Source: Gemmatimonadota bacterium
GTDB lineage: Bacteria > Gemmatimonadota > Gemmatimonadetes > Palauibacterales > Palauibacteraceae
DNA: 64,000 bases
Direction: 5' to 3'
Assembly (NCBI GenBank): GCA_029262175.1
Contig: JAJCZV010000018.1
Location: 20,129 to 84,128, forward strand
The notes under the pieces were generated by a model. It was not told where the DNA came from, ran no database searches, and worked only from the letters and a program-made list of their open reading frames with translations. The stretch's first letter is position 1; each line of letters opens with the position of its first letter. The position numbers and the translations under genes are program-made. Shown piece after piece: positions 25,337 through 34,748 of the stretch.

Positions 25337-27697
25337 TCACATCAAACCGTCGGTGTATATGTGAAGGCGCCACGAATTGCCGCCTTCGACGGCCTTCGCG
25401 ATGTCGATGCGGAAGAAGCCGTCCATGATCGAAAACCCTGCCCCGACGCTAGCCTGCCATCCCTCGGTCCCGAACGCCGCTCGAGGCCCAGCCCAAGCCG
25501 CATCGCCAAACGCGGTGATCCGGAACGTACTCCCCCCGGCGCCGTAGCTGTCCGGGGCTACGCGAAAACCTCGTCCCAGCTCCACGCGACCAAACCAGAA
25601 CGACTCGCCGCCGGCGGCCCCTGGCTCGAACGCTCGCAGCGTGTACGGTCCGCCGAGGTGAAACAGGCGCTGGTTCGGCGCGCTCCCGAACGTGGTGCCT
25701 GTGGCGCCTTCGACCGCGGCGCTCCATTGCCCGATGGGCACGATCAGAGCGCTCGAGACCGCCAGGCGACCGTAGTCGAAGTCGCCCGTAGCCGCCTCCC
25801 CCCAAACGGTCGCGCTCAGCGCCGGGTCGGACGGGTCCACACCGCTAAAGGCGCGCAAACGTCCCGCTAGGCCGACGATCTCGCCACGCTCGGCGCGGAC
25901 GTTGGCCGGAAAGACGCGACTACCGATCAGGTTGGGAAGCGACGCGTTGGTCTGCTCCGGAGCGTCCTGGTGCCGTTCAGCGAAAACAGACCCTTCCCAG
26001 CGCAACCGATCTCCTTGGTGACTCGCAGCGATCTCGAGCCCCGTTTCTCTGAAATAGAGACCATCGTCGTAGCCGGTCACGAGACTGTTGAACGAGTTGC
26101 CGAAGGAAAGGGGCCGACCCCAGTCGCCGAGATCGATCAAGCGCCGGTAGGCCGTCACTCCGAACGAGTTATTTGCGGTCTGCTTACGCCACTCGAGTTC
26201 GAGCCCCGGTTCCCATTCGGGTATCCCGATTCGGGGCGTCACCGCAAACTCGGACGTCACCCCGGTCGGGAAAGCCAGTCGAACGCTCGGCGCGATCCCT
26301 TCCACTCGGTTGAACCGAACCAACCCGGGCCACAAACCGAAGTCGAAGCGGGGACCGAGCAGGTCGGCGCCGGGCACATCGATGGAGCCGAGCCGGTCTC
26401 TCAATCGATCGAGCTCCGCGTCCGTGAACGCATCCACGCTCCCAGAGAACAAGGGCTCTGGAATTTCGGGGGAGCTGAGGACCTCGCTGATCGGGGGCAC
26501 GACGATGATCATGGCTCGCCGTTCATCCGGGATCGAATCGAGCACCGCCGTCAGCGGATCGTCACGGGTCCGCTGTCGGTCTCGCACCTCTGCGATCGCA
26601 AGCGTGTCTCCGCGTACGATCACGACCGAGTCACCATCGATCACGCGAATCCGATCCACATCCACGTACAGGGTATCGCCATCGACGACCACGACCTCCT
26701 GCTTGTTGTCGACCCAGGTCGTCCACCCATCCGGAAGGTTCTCGGGATCGATACTGGGCGGTTGATCGACGACGTAGTCCTCGAACGTCCATTCGAGACG
26801 CACGGGCATACTTGCGAGTCCCCCCGCCGTCGCCGTCGCATCGAAGGCCATCCGGTTGGGTAACCACCAGCGAAGTTCTTGCAGCCCGTAGTCAATGGTG
26901 ATGAAATCCACGGTGGCGCGAAGCGGTTTGACGAACCCGGGCACATCATCGGCGTCGTCGGGCTCCTCGCGATCAAAATCGTACTCGATCGCCGGTCGAT
27001 ACGCGGCCCGCGTCAGCACGCCTTCTGCTTGATCGAACCACAGCGACCCGACGATGCGATCAAAGCGGGCCTCGCGAGGTTCGACGATCGCTTCGATGAG
27101 CGTGACGGTCCGGTCGGACCCGGGAAATCGGATACGCAAGGTGTCGCCCGAACGAAATCGGTAGTGCGCGACTGCGGTGTCGGCGAGTGGGTGCAGGGCC
27201 CAGTCCGAGCCGATCGTCACATGGTCGTCTTCGGGATCGAGGATCTCGATGTCGAAATCGAAGAGCTCGTCCGACCGGATCGCTTCATCGATCTCGGTTC
27301 CGATGCCGGCGATGGGGACGCCTTGTCGAACCCCCAACCAGTGGACGATGTGTGCATCTTCGGCATCCCAGTACACGCGGGCGGCTCGCTCCTGGTGGAA
27401 CATGGCGCGCTCGCGTCGCACGAGCCGACCGCCGAGACCCGCGTACAGGCGTTCGCGAAACGTCGTCTCAAAGCTCGACAGCCCTCGCGCACGGGCGCGC
27501 CGTTCGGCGCGGGCGCGCTCGATGAGGGTCCGAACCCCGGGATCGGCGTAGGTGTCTGCCGGTTCCGCCGGACGACCGACGGAGTCGGCCGCCGCTACGA
27601 CAGGATCCCGTTGCTGCGCGTTCGACGCTTCCGGAGCGCCGAGGAGCAGCAGGTTCCAGGCAACGATGTGGGCGATCAACCAGGGCTTTGGGCGCAT
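25337..27697 (-). CDS. Large outer-membrane beta-barrel protein
   Basis: 786 aa. Signal peptide about 1-28 (ending SNAQQ). Residues ~30-400 form a soluble beta-rich region with repeated short segments such as VVVDGDTLYVDVDRIRV; the C-terminal ~380 residues alternate amphipathic strands typical of a BamA/surface-antigen-like barrel (GGPYTLRAFEPGAAGGESFW is like the conserved barrel segment around the 'RGF/RAF' motif). The start ATG 27697 has GAGGAG just upstream and gives a clean signal. Role in assembly or transport unknown. Confidence 0.75.
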   Translation of the reverse strand: MRPKPWLIAHIVAWNLLLLGAPEASNAQQRDPVVAAADSVGRPAEPADTYADPGVRTLIERARAERRARARGLSSFETTFRERLYAGLGGRLVRRERAMFHQERAARVYWDAEDAHIVHWLGVRQGVPIAGIGTEIDEAIRSDELFDFDIEILDPEDDHVTIGSDWALHPLADTAVAHYRFRSGDTLRIRFPGSDRTVTLIEAIVEPREARFDRIVGSLWFDQAEGVLTRAAYRPAIEYDFDREEPDDADDVPGFVKPLRATVDFITIDYGLQELRWWLPNRMAFDATATAGGLASMPVRLEWTFEDYVVDQPPSIDPENLPDGWTTWVDNKQEVVVVDGDTLYVDVDRIRVIDGDSVVIVRGDTLAIAEVRDRQRTRDDPLTAVLDSIPDERRAMIIVVPPISEVLSSPEIPEPLFSGSVDAFTDAELDRLRDRLGSIDVPGADLLGPRFDFGLWPGLVRFNRVEGIAPSVRLAFPTGVTSEFAVTPRIGIPEWEPGLELEWRKQTANNSFGVTAYRRLIDLGDWGRPLSFGNSFNSLVTGYDDGLYFRETGLEIAASHQGDRLRWEGSVFAERHQDAPEQTNASLPNLIGSRVFPANVRAERGEIVGLAGRLRAFSGVDPSDPALSATVWGEAATGDFDYGRLAVSSALIVPIGQWSAAVEGATGTTFGSAPNQRLFHLGGPYTLRAFEPGAAGGESFWFGRVELGRGFRVAPDSYGAGGSTFRITAFGDAAWAGPRAAFGTEGWQASVGAGFSIMDGFFRIDIAKAVEGGNSWRLHIYTDGLM

Positions 27698-27857
27698 GTA
27701 CTCCTCGGCGGGGCCGTCCCAGTTTCTTACGCGACGGCCAACAGGACAGTTTCGATTCACGCCCACCGTTTCGAGTCTGGACCGTTCGCGGGAAGGTCGG
27801 CAGGGCCTATACTCCCTCCGAGACGGATCCGACACCTCCTGCGTCACTCGAGCGGTC

Positions 27858-28475
27858 ATGGGCTTCTACTCGGACCACATCTTCCCGCGACTCATGGATA
27901 GCGGGCTCAGCGGCGACCTCCACCGTCAGTATCGGAGGCGCGCGCTGGCGCGAGCCCGAGGCGAGGTGCTGGAGATCGGGTTCGGGACGGGTCTCAACCT
28001 GAGATGCTATCCCGAAGGCGTTTCCCGGGTCGTCGGACTGGACACCGCCTCTTTTCTGGAGGCGCGCGTCGAGTCCCGAATCGCTGCCGCCCCCTTCCCG
28101 GTCGAACGAATCACACGCGATGCGGCCGAACGACTTCCGTTTCACGAAGAACAGTTCGATACGGTTGTAAGTACGTGGACCATGTGTTCCATCGCACGAC
28201 TGCAAGCCGCGCTAAAAGAGATTCGAAGAGTCCTCGCGCCCGGTGGCGAGCTGCTCTTCTTAGAGCACGGTCGAAGCGACCGGCGTTGGGTCGCGAAGGT
28301 GCAAGACACCTTCAACCCGATCCAGAAGGTGATTGGCTGTGGATGCAATATGAACCGCGCGATCGACCGCGAGATCGAGCGCGCGGGGTTCCACCTGACC
28401 GAGCTCGACCGATTCACCGTGCCAGGAGTCCCACGCGCGGTCGGATCGATTTATCTCGGCACCGCGCACACATGA
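27858..28475 (+). CDS. Class I SAM-dependent methyltransferase (UbiE-like)
   Basis: 205 aa. SAM motif EVLEIGFGTGLNL (about 36-48), post-I GLDTASF, then FDTVVSTWTMCSIARLQAALKEIRRVLAPGG, which matches methyltransferases of the Methyltransf_11 group often annotated as phosphatidylethanolamine- or UbiE-like. The FNPIQKVIGCGCNMNRAID segment near the C-terminus is also typical. The last four bases overlap the ATG of the Ada-domain gene, so the two are coupled. Substrate unknown. Confidence 0.85.
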   Translation: MGFYSDHIFPRLMDSGLSGDLHRQYRRRALARARGEVLEIGFGTGLNLRCYPEGVSRVVGLDTASFLEARVESRIAAAPFPVERITRDAAERLPFHEEQFDTVVSTWTMCSIARLQAALKEIRRVLAPGGELLFLEHGRSDRRWVAKVQDTFNPIQKVIGCGCNMNRAIDREIERAGFHLTELDRFTVPGVPRAVGSIYLGTAHT

Positions 28476-28750
28476 AGAGCGAGAAAATGACGAACCAGGC
28501 AACCGTGGGAACGACCGTGACCATTCCGACCGAAACGCAAATGCTCGCGGCGGTCGAGAGGCGCGACAGGACCTACGACGGGGTCTTCGTGTCGTGTGTC
28601 GTTACGACAGGCATCTTCTGCAGGCCCTCCTGCCCCGCCAGACCGCTCCCGCAGAACATCCGATTCTTAGCCGGACCCGCGGCGGCGCGTGCCGCCGGAT
28701 TTCGCGCCTGCAAGCGGTGCAAACCCGAACAGGCTCTGGAGACCTCATGA
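28472..28750 (+). CDS. Stand-alone Ada-type zinc-binding domain protein
   Basis: 92 aa consisting almost only of the Ada N-terminal metal domain: YDGVFVSCVVTTGIFCRPSCPARPLPQNIRF and a final AGFRACKRCKPE supply the four cysteines (FCRPSC and CKRC) that in E. coli Ada bind zinc and accept methyl groups from phosphotriesters. No AraC-type helix-turn-helix or methyltransferase domain follows. It is joined by ATGA overlaps at both ends to the methyltransferase before and the hydrolase/dipeptidase after. Could be a DNA-repair acceptor or a methylation sensor without a DNA-binding partner; function open. Confidence 0.85.
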   Translation: MKSEKMTNQATVGTTVTIPTETQMLAAVERRDRTYDGVFVSCVVTTGIFCRPSCPARPLPQNIRFLAGPAAARAAGFRACKRCKPEQALETS

Positions 28751-31179
28751 CCCTGGCTTCGGCGACCCCGGCGATGTGTCGTGCCCGCTCCGCCACGCTC
28801 TTGGTTCTCGTCGCCGGGTCGGGATGGGGCTGCTCCACCGACGTGGAACGACCCGTCGGCGATGCCCGGCCCGACTACGCCGCCGTCCGTGAGCGGTTGT
28901 CCGAGTTCATTGAAGCCGAGCGAATCGACAAGGATCTCCCCGCCCTATCGATCGCGCTGGTCGATGGAGATGAGACGGTATGGGCTGCGGGATTCGGGCT
29001 CGCCCGACCGGAGGCCGACGTACCCGCGTCTGCCTCCACGATCTACCGCGTCGGGTCGGTTTCCAAACTCTTCACCGACCTCGCCGTGATGCAACTCGTC
29101 GAGAGGGGCGAGCTCGATCTCGATGTGCCCATCACCCAGTATCTCCCGGAGTTCGCCCTGGGCGCTCCCATATCACCAACCGTCTCTTCAACCGGCACGC
29201 CGACGCTGCGTCAGTTGATGTCGCACCGAGCCGGGATCGTCCGCGAGCCACCCGTGGGTCACTACTTCGCCGACGATGAGCCAACACTGGCGCAGACCGT
29301 GGCCAGCCTCAACGGGACGCCCGTGATCTACGAGCCAGGCTCCCGCGTCAAATACTCCAACGCCGGGATCGCGACGGTCGGCTACGTGCTCGAGCGAACG
29401 CAGGGTGTACCCTTTACGGATTACGTGCGCGACGCCGTCCTCGGGCCGCTCGGAATGACCGAAAGCGCCTTTGCCCCGACCGCGGCCGTCCGAGAGGGAC
29501 TCGCGTCGGCCATGATGTGGGGATACGACGGCCGCGAGTTCTCCGCGCCGACCTTCGAGCTCGGGATGTCGCCTGCGGGGAGCATGTACGCCCCCGTCAC
29601 CGACCTCGGCAAGTTCATGTCGGCCGTGTTCGCGGATGGCGTTGGGGAAAACGGCGCGGTCGTTTCACCCGCGACGCTGACGGAAATGCTGTCGCCCCAG
29701 TTCGGTGAGGATTCGGGCTACGGAATCGGGTTTCGCCTGGGCGAACTGGATGGACACCGATTCGTGGGACACGGTGGCGCCATCTACGGCTTTGCGACCC
29801 AGCTTTCGATGCTCCCCGATGAAAAGCTCGGGGCCATCGCGGTGACGACCGTCGATTTCGCCAACTCGATCGCGGACCGAGTTACGGACTACGCCCTTCG
29901 CCTGATGCTGGCCGCTCGGGCTGGGGAGCCGTTGCCGAGCGTACGGACGACCGGCCCCATTCCCGCAGCACTCGCCGCCCAGCTGCCGGGCACGTACACG
30001 AGTCCGGATGGACAGAACGTCATTCGGCTCGTGGATCGAGGTGCGGCGGTTGGCGAAGGCGATGTGATCGCGGAGCTCAGCGGCCAGCGGTTTCGCTTGC
30101 GGGCGCGCGGCGACACCCTCGTGGTCGATGACCGCCTCGGTTTTGGCGGCTACTTCCGGCTCGAAGGTGACGCCCTGGTCGCGCGCGACGGGAGTCGGTT
30201 CCCGCGTACCGAGGGGCACCCCGGTCCCCGACCCGGACCAGCGCCGACGCGCTATCTCGATCTGATCGGCGAGTATGGTTGGGATCACAACGTGCTCTTC
30301 GTGTTTGAGAAAGCGGGGCAACTCCATGCGCTGATCGAGTGGGCGGAAATCGATGCGCTGGACGAAGTCGCCACCGACGTGTTCGCGTTTCCGGCGTCGG
30401 GCGGCCTCTATCACGGCGAGCGATTGGTGTTCGCTCGCGACGGCTCCGGTCGCGTATCGCACGTGTTGGCCGCGGGTGTCCGATTCGACCGGCGTGACAT
30501 TGGCACGGCCGCGGGCGAGACCTTCACCATCGACCCCGTGCGCCCGCTCGCCGAACTCCGCCCGGAAGCCCTCGCCGCTACCCCGCCCAGGGAGGACATC
30601 GATGCGCTACCGATCGATCTCGTCGAACTCTCCTCGCTCGACGGTTCGATCCTGTACGACATCCGATACGCCACGACCAACAACTTCATGCAAGCGGCCT
30701 TTTACCAGCAGCCGCGCGCCTTCCTACAACGTCCAGCGGCGGAAGCGCTCCTACGCGCTCACCGAGCGCTCGCCGAACACGGCTACGGTTTGCTGATCCA
30801 CGACGCGTATAGGCCCTGGTTCGGCACGAAGATGTTCTTCGATGCGACGCCCGAGAACCAAAAACAGTTCGTCGCCGATCCCAGCGATGGTTCGCGGCAC
30901 AACAGGGGGGCTGCGGTAGACCTCACGCTCTATCGCCTGGATTCGGGAGCGCCGGTGCAGATGGTGGGCGGCTACGACGAGTTTTCCGAGCGATCGTATC
31001 CCGACTACATGGGCGGAACGGCGCTGCAGCGTTGGCACCGAGAGTTGCTCCGCACCACGATGGAGGCCGCGGGCTTCAGAGTCTACGAGTTCGAGTGGTG
31101 GCACTTCGACTACAAAGACTGGCGTCGCTATCCGATCCTCAATCAGACGTTTGAGGATCTCGAGAACGCGACGCGCTAG
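28747..31179 (+). CDS. Fusion of beta-lactamase-family serine hydrolase and D-Ala-D-Ala dipeptidase (VanX/DdpX-like)
   Basis: 810 aa lipoprotein-like protein (signal to about 29, LVAGSGWGC). Residues ~40-390 are a class C beta-lactamase fold: SVSK (Ser104, Lys107), YSN (203-205) and GHGGAIYGF. A beta-rich middle region follows. Residues ~620-805 match M15D dipeptidases: DAYRPWF (Arg689), SRHNRGAAVD (His718, Asp725) and EWWHFDY (Glu783, His786), the zinc and catalytic residues of VanX. Both sites look intact, so one exported protein could act on penicillin-binding-type substrates and cleave D-Ala-D-Ala. ATG 28747 overlaps the preceding stop. Role in cell-wall recycling or resistance is inference. 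Confidence 0.88.
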   Translation: MTLASATPAMCRARSATLLVLVAGSGWGCSTDVERPVGDARPDYAAVRERLSEFIEAERIDKDLPALSIALVDGDETVWAAGFGLARPEADVPASASTIYRVGSVSKLFTDLAVMQLVERGELDLDVPITQYLPEFALGAPISPTVSSTGTPTLRQLMSHRAGIVREPPVGHYFADDEPTLAQTVASLNGTPVIYEPGSRVKYSNAGIATVGYVLERTQGVPFTDYVRDAVLGPLGMTESAFAPTAAVREGLASAMMWGYDGREFSAPTFELGMSPAGSMYAPVTDLGKFMSAVFADGVGENGAVVSPATLTEMLSPQFGEDSGYGIGFRLGELDGHRFVGHGGAIYGFATQLSMLPDEKLGAIAVTTVDFANSIADRVTDYALRLMLAARAGEPLPSVRTTGPIPAALAAQLPGTYTSPDGQNVIRLVDRGAAVGEGDVIAELSGQRFRLRARGDTLVVDDRLGFGGYFRLEGDALVARDGSRFPRTEGHPGPRPGPAPTRYLDLIGEYGWDHNVLFVFEKAGQLHALIEWAEIDALDEVATDVFAFPASGGLYHGERLVFARDGSGRVSHVLAAGVRFDRRDIGTAAGETFTIDPVRPLAELRPEALAATPPREDIDALPIDLVELSSLDGSILYDIRYATTNNFMQAAFYQQPRAFLQRPAAEALLRAHRALAEHGYGLLIHDAYRPWFGTKMFFDATPENQKQFVADPSDGSRHNRGAAVDLTLYRLDSGAPVQMVGGYDEFSERSYPDYMGGTALQRWHRELLRTTMEAAGFRVYEFEWWHFDYKDWRRYPILNQTFEDLENATR

Positions 31180-31537
31180 AGGCAGCGGCCGTTCGATCTC
31201 TCACCCGCGCGAGCCGTGCTCCGGCGAAGGCGGAGAGCGGTGGACCCAAAGCGAATAGCAAAGCGAGAGCTGGCGCCCCGCGCTCCGGCTCGAACAAGAC
31301 CTGAGTAAGCCCGACCCAGCCCAGGACGCCAGGGCCCCACCCCGATGCCAAGATCCACCACAGGCCCCGACGCCCGACATGCCAGCGCGCCAAGACGTAT
31401 CCGACCACCGCGTAGAAAGTGGATCCAAACGCCACGCGGCTCCAGCCGAGTGGAATCGGAATTCGATCCGTATAGATCAGGGCGAGACCGACGAGTCCGG
31501 CCGCGATCACCAGAAGAATCGATCGAAGGGTCTTCAT
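31139..31537 (-). CDS. Small integral membrane protein
   Basis: 132 aa. Four hydrophobic segments, the first being RSILLVIAAGLVGLALIY near the N-terminus, and a charged, Ser/Arg-rich tail. It converges on the dipeptidase fusion gene and overlaps its last 41 bp. No family recognised. Confidence 0.6.
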   Translation of the reverse strand: MKTLRSILLVIAAGLVGLALIYTDRIPIPLGWSRVAFGSTFYAVVGYVLARWHVGRRGLWWILASGWGPGVLGWVGLTQVLFEPERGAPALALLFALGPPLSAFAGARLARVRDRTAAASSASRSRDPQTSD

Positions 31538-31630
31538 GAGGTGCGAAGCTGCCCGGCGGACCCCACCTTTTCAACGGAGTGAGAGTCGGGACTCTCGGAG
31601 GACGTCCTCATTATCCAGTACGGAGTCGAG

Positions 31631-32167
31631 ATGTCGTCATTGAAGCCAAGCGTTCACGCGTGGGTCGGCGGGGCCAAAGGCCTTGCTCTCGTCCTTTCCC
31701 TCTGCGCGGTCGTTGCTGCCCAGCCGACGCCTCTTCGTCCGGCCGAGATTGCCGAACTCAGCTGGATCACCGGCCACTGGGCCGGCGAGGCGTTCGGGGG
31801 GCGGATCGAAGAGAACTGGCTTGAACCCACGAGCGAGTCCTTGTCGGGGCAGTTCCGACTGGTGAACGGGGGAGTGGCCACGATGTACGAGCTGCTCTTG
31901 ATCGAAAAAGACGGGGACGGCGAAATCTACTACCGCTTCAAACACATCTCACCCGGCTGGCAACCGAGAGAGGCCGAACGCCTGGAGTATCGGCTAACGG
32001 AACTCGACGGGCACAAGGCGACGTTTCGAAGCACCGCGGCGGAACCGCAGCCCGGTGCACCCTGGTGGTTCACCTATGAGAGCCCCACCGAAGACCATCT
32101 GGTGGTGTCCATCTTCGGGGCCGCGAGCGACGAGGCAAGCGCCGTCCTGTCGATGACACGCCGCTGA
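31631..32167 (+). CDS. Exported DUF6265-like protein
   Basis: 178 aa with a signal peptide (about 1-33, ending VVAAQPTP). The mature part begins ELSWITGHWAGEAFGGRIEENW and contains GQFRLVNGGVATMYEL and a Trp-rich strand PGAPWWFTYES, a pattern seen in small secreted lipocalin-like proteins annotated DUF6265. ATG 31631 has GGAG six bases upstream. Function unknown. Confidence 0.75.
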   Translation: MSSLKPSVHAWVGGAKGLALVLSLCAVVAAQPTPLRPAEIAELSWITGHWAGEAFGGRIEENWLEPTSESLSGQFRLVNGGVATMYELLLIEKDGDGEIYYRFKHISPGWQPREAERLEYRLTELDGHKATFRSTAAEPQPGAPWWFTYESPTEDHLVVSIFGAASDEASAVLSMTRR

Positions 32168-32189
32168 CGACGAGACGCAGCCGACGCCG

Positions 32190-34688
32190 CTAGTAGGCCG
32201 GTGTTTCGAAGATCTGGGGATCTTCTCCCACGAGACAGACGACTCTTCGATGCGGGAGCCATGCGATCGCCAGCTCGGACACTTCCACGTCGGTGCGTCT
32301 CGGCGTCACTTCGACCGTCTCGATGTCGATGGCCGATATGTCCCATTCCGCCGTGATCTCGGCCACGTCCGTCTGAAGCTCGCGCTCGAGTTCGGCGGCC
32401 GCGGCCTCCAGCGACTCGAGGTTGTCTTCCGCTTCCGCCGCGCGCGCCTTGGCGGTCGAGGATTGGCTCAGCCTGCGGACGCTGCTCGAAACGCGGCGTG
32501 AGGAGCGGCGCCCCAGAAAAGCGCCCAACACGCTCTCCCCGATCGCCACAAACGTCTCGCGCTTCTTCGCCGACGCTTGCTCTTCGCGTTGCGCCAACGT
32601 CCCGCGTGCTCGACGAAGCCGGTCCCCGACCGTATCGAGCTTCTTCTCGTACCGAGCCTCGATCTTTTCGATGGCGTCGTCTCGCTTCTCGCGAGCCGCG
32701 TGCGCCAGACGCCCCCGGAACTCCGCCTCCGACTCGTCGGCGCGGGAGAATTCATCCAGATCTGGCGCCTCGAAGAGCGTGATCTTCCGGTTGCGATACA
32801 GATAGTCCGCGAAGTCCTTCTTTGCCGAAGTCAGCTCCTTCGATTGGTTGATCGACTCAGGCAGGGGCGCGAAGCGACCCTCCGCCGGAGCGTCCGGCCC
32901 CACGCCTGCGGGTACGCGACCGAGGTCTTCGGCTTGATCCCAGCGCACCGACCTTTCGGGGTCGTGCGCCGCGTATGCGACCTCCTGACGTTCCTGGGTG
33001 CCCGAAGCCTTGTGGACGAAGTGCACGGTTCCTGTCGCGAGGAGACTGGCTCGATACACGAGCGCTTGAGACTCGATCTTGATCTCGGCGCCCAAAGCCT
33101 CCTCTGCCTTGACGGCGGCGCCCGTTGCTCCGAGCTCGAGCGGAAAGAAGTGGTGCGGCACGTCGGGACCCAGCGAAGGAGGTGTCGCGGCAAACCCATC
33201 GTCCGCGGTCGCCGGGGCGATGGACGACGCGTCTGCCGAGGCGCCGCTCGCCCCGTTAGCCTGGTCGATGGGTCCGCCCGGCAGCGGGTCCGGTTCTCTT
33301 CCGTCCATGAGGGTCGCGACTTGTCCACGGGTCATCGGCCCGCGGAGGTAGCTCATGGCCCAACGCGTGCGGAACGTGACGGGTGCGGATTCGTGTACGT
33401 TGTGGAGCAGAAACTCTCGCTTGTCGAGGCTAGAGATCAGCTTGTCCAGATCGGCCCGCGTCGCGCCGCTTCCACCGCTCGCGACCTCCAACCCGTCCAA
33501 CAGACGGCCCTTGTCACGCTCGGTCTGAAGACGACCGATAAACCAGGTTCCCGCGTTCGTGAGCGCCTTGTAGTCGAGATCGACCGGATTCTGCGTCGTG
33601 AGCGCGACGCCGACTCCGTACGCTCGGGCCTGTTTGAAAAGGGTCAAGAAAGGCTTCTTGCTCGGCGGCTCGGCGACCGGCGGAAGAAAGCCGAAGATCT
33701 CATCCATATAGACGAGTGCTCGCAGGCTCGTCGTCCCGGGTTGTCTCCGCATCCAAGTGATGATCTGGTTGAGAAGAAGCGTGACGAAAAACATCCGCTC
33801 GGCTTCAGAAAGATGCGCGATGTAGAAAATCGAGTGCCGCGGTCTACCATCGGGTGCGGACAGAAAGCTCGGAATGTCGAGCGGCTGTCCCTGGACCCAG
33901 CTTTGGAACCCGGGGGCGGCAATGAGATTGTTGAGTTTCATCGCCAGACCCATTCGATCCTTTTCCGGAAAGAACGTGTCGACGTCAAAAGCGCCGAGAC
34001 GCCGGACCGGGGGATCTTGGATCGCGAGGATGAGACGGGTGAGGTCGAGATCCTTCCCTGCTCTCCAGAAGTGCTCGAACAACGTCGACATGAGAATGTG
34101 CTCGCGAGACTGGATGGGATCGGCATCCACTCCGATCAGGCCAAGCAGTCCGGAGACCGTGCCGCCGATGCGCTCGCGAAGATATTCGCTCTCTTGCTCC
34201 CAGTCCGCGTCAGGGGCATCGAACGAACTCATGACCGAGACGGGGATCCCGGCGTCACTACCCGGCGTGAACACGGTCAGGTCGGTCGTCTCGCGAAGCG
34301 TTCGGATCCGCTCACCCGTTTGGCCCCACTTGGCCAAACCACTCTTCCACAGATCGGCCTGCGCGGCGGCGAAATCAGACGGCGTCATGTCCTTGCGTCT
34401 GGCGTCATCCGGGTTGATCCAAGGTTCGAAGTCCTTCCCCTCCAAGTCGGGAAACGTGAGGAGAAGGTTGGCCATGTCCCCTTTCGGATCGATGATGATC
34501 GCCGGGACTCGGTCCATCGCGGCCTCTTCCAGCAAATCGAGACAAAGACCGGTCTTGCCGCTTCCGGTCATCCCGATACAAACCGCGTGGGTGGTGAGGT
34601 CGCGGGCGTCGTAAAGAAGCGGCGCTTCGAGCGGTTCGTCCCCTACTTCGGCCCCAAGATAGAAGGCACCCAGTTTTTCGTAGTTCAA
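32190..34688 (-). CDS. HerA/VirB4-like ATPase (DUF853-type)
   Basis: 832 aa from a TTG at 34688 with GGAG upstream; this gives the family's NYEKLGAFYLG start. P-loop GMTGSGKTGL (about 50), Walker B-like segment ALVYMDEIFGF, and sensor-type QNPVDLDYKALTNAGTWFIGRL match the HerA-like DUF87/DUF853 ATPases. The C-terminal third is a long charged coiled coil (about 600-780). In archaea HerA works with NurA in end resection; no nuclease gene is adjacent here, so the role is open. It shares an intergenic inverted repeat with a divergent Cys-rich gene. Confidence 0.85.
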   Translation of the reverse strand: MNYEKLGAFYLGAEVGDEPLEAPLLYDARDLTTHAVCIGMTGSGKTGLCLDLLEEAAMDRVPAIIIDPKGDMANLLLTFPDLEGKDFEPWINPDDARRKDMTPSDFAAAQADLWKSGLAKWGQTGERIRTLRETTDLTVFTPGSDAGIPVSVMSSFDAPDADWEQESEYLRERIGGTVSGLLGLIGVDADPIQSREHILMSTLFEHFWRAGKDLDLTRLILAIQDPPVRRLGAFDVDTFFPEKDRMGLAMKLNNLIAAPGFQSWVQGQPLDIPSFLSAPDGRPRHSIFYIAHLSEAERMFFVTLLLNQIITWMRRQPGTTSLRALVYMDEIFGFLPPVAEPPSKKPFLTLFKQARAYGVGVALTTQNPVDLDYKALTNAGTWFIGRLQTERDKGRLLDGLEVASGGSGATRADLDKLISSLDKREFLLHNVHESAPVTFRTRWAMSYLRGPMTRGQVATLMDGREPDPLPGGPIDQANGASGASADASSIAPATADDGFAATPPSLGPDVPHHFFPLELGATGAAVKAEEALGAEIKIESQALVYRASLLATGTVHFVHKASGTQERQEVAYAAHDPERSVRWDQAEDLGRVPAGVGPDAPAEGRFAPLPESINQSKELTSAKKDFADYLYRNRKITLFEAPDLDEFSRADESEAEFRGRLAHAAREKRDDAIEKIEARYEKKLDTVGDRLRRARGTLAQREEQASAKKRETFVAIGESVLGAFLGRRSSRRVSSSVRRLSQSSTAKARAAEAEDNLESLEAAAAELERELQTDVAEITAEWDISAIDIETVEVTPRRTDVEVSELAIAWLPHRRVVCLVGEDPQIFETPAY

Positions 34689-34748
34689 TCTCGCTCCATG
34701 GTGACCGGCTAGGACGGCAGACGGCCGCGACGGGCGCCGAAAGCCTGA

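Noticed and set aside
28594..28746. Longer N-terminus for the hydrolase/dipeptidase fusion starting upstream of 28747
   Set aside because: That stretch is the coding sequence of the Ada-domain protein in another frame; ATG 28747 overlaps its stop and opens on a signal peptide.
32577..34712. A 711-codon open frame on the plus strand opposite the HerA-like gene
   Set aside because: It mirrors the minus-strand coding frame codon by codon in a high-GC gene; its translation is Arg-rich and has no domains, signal or ribosome site.
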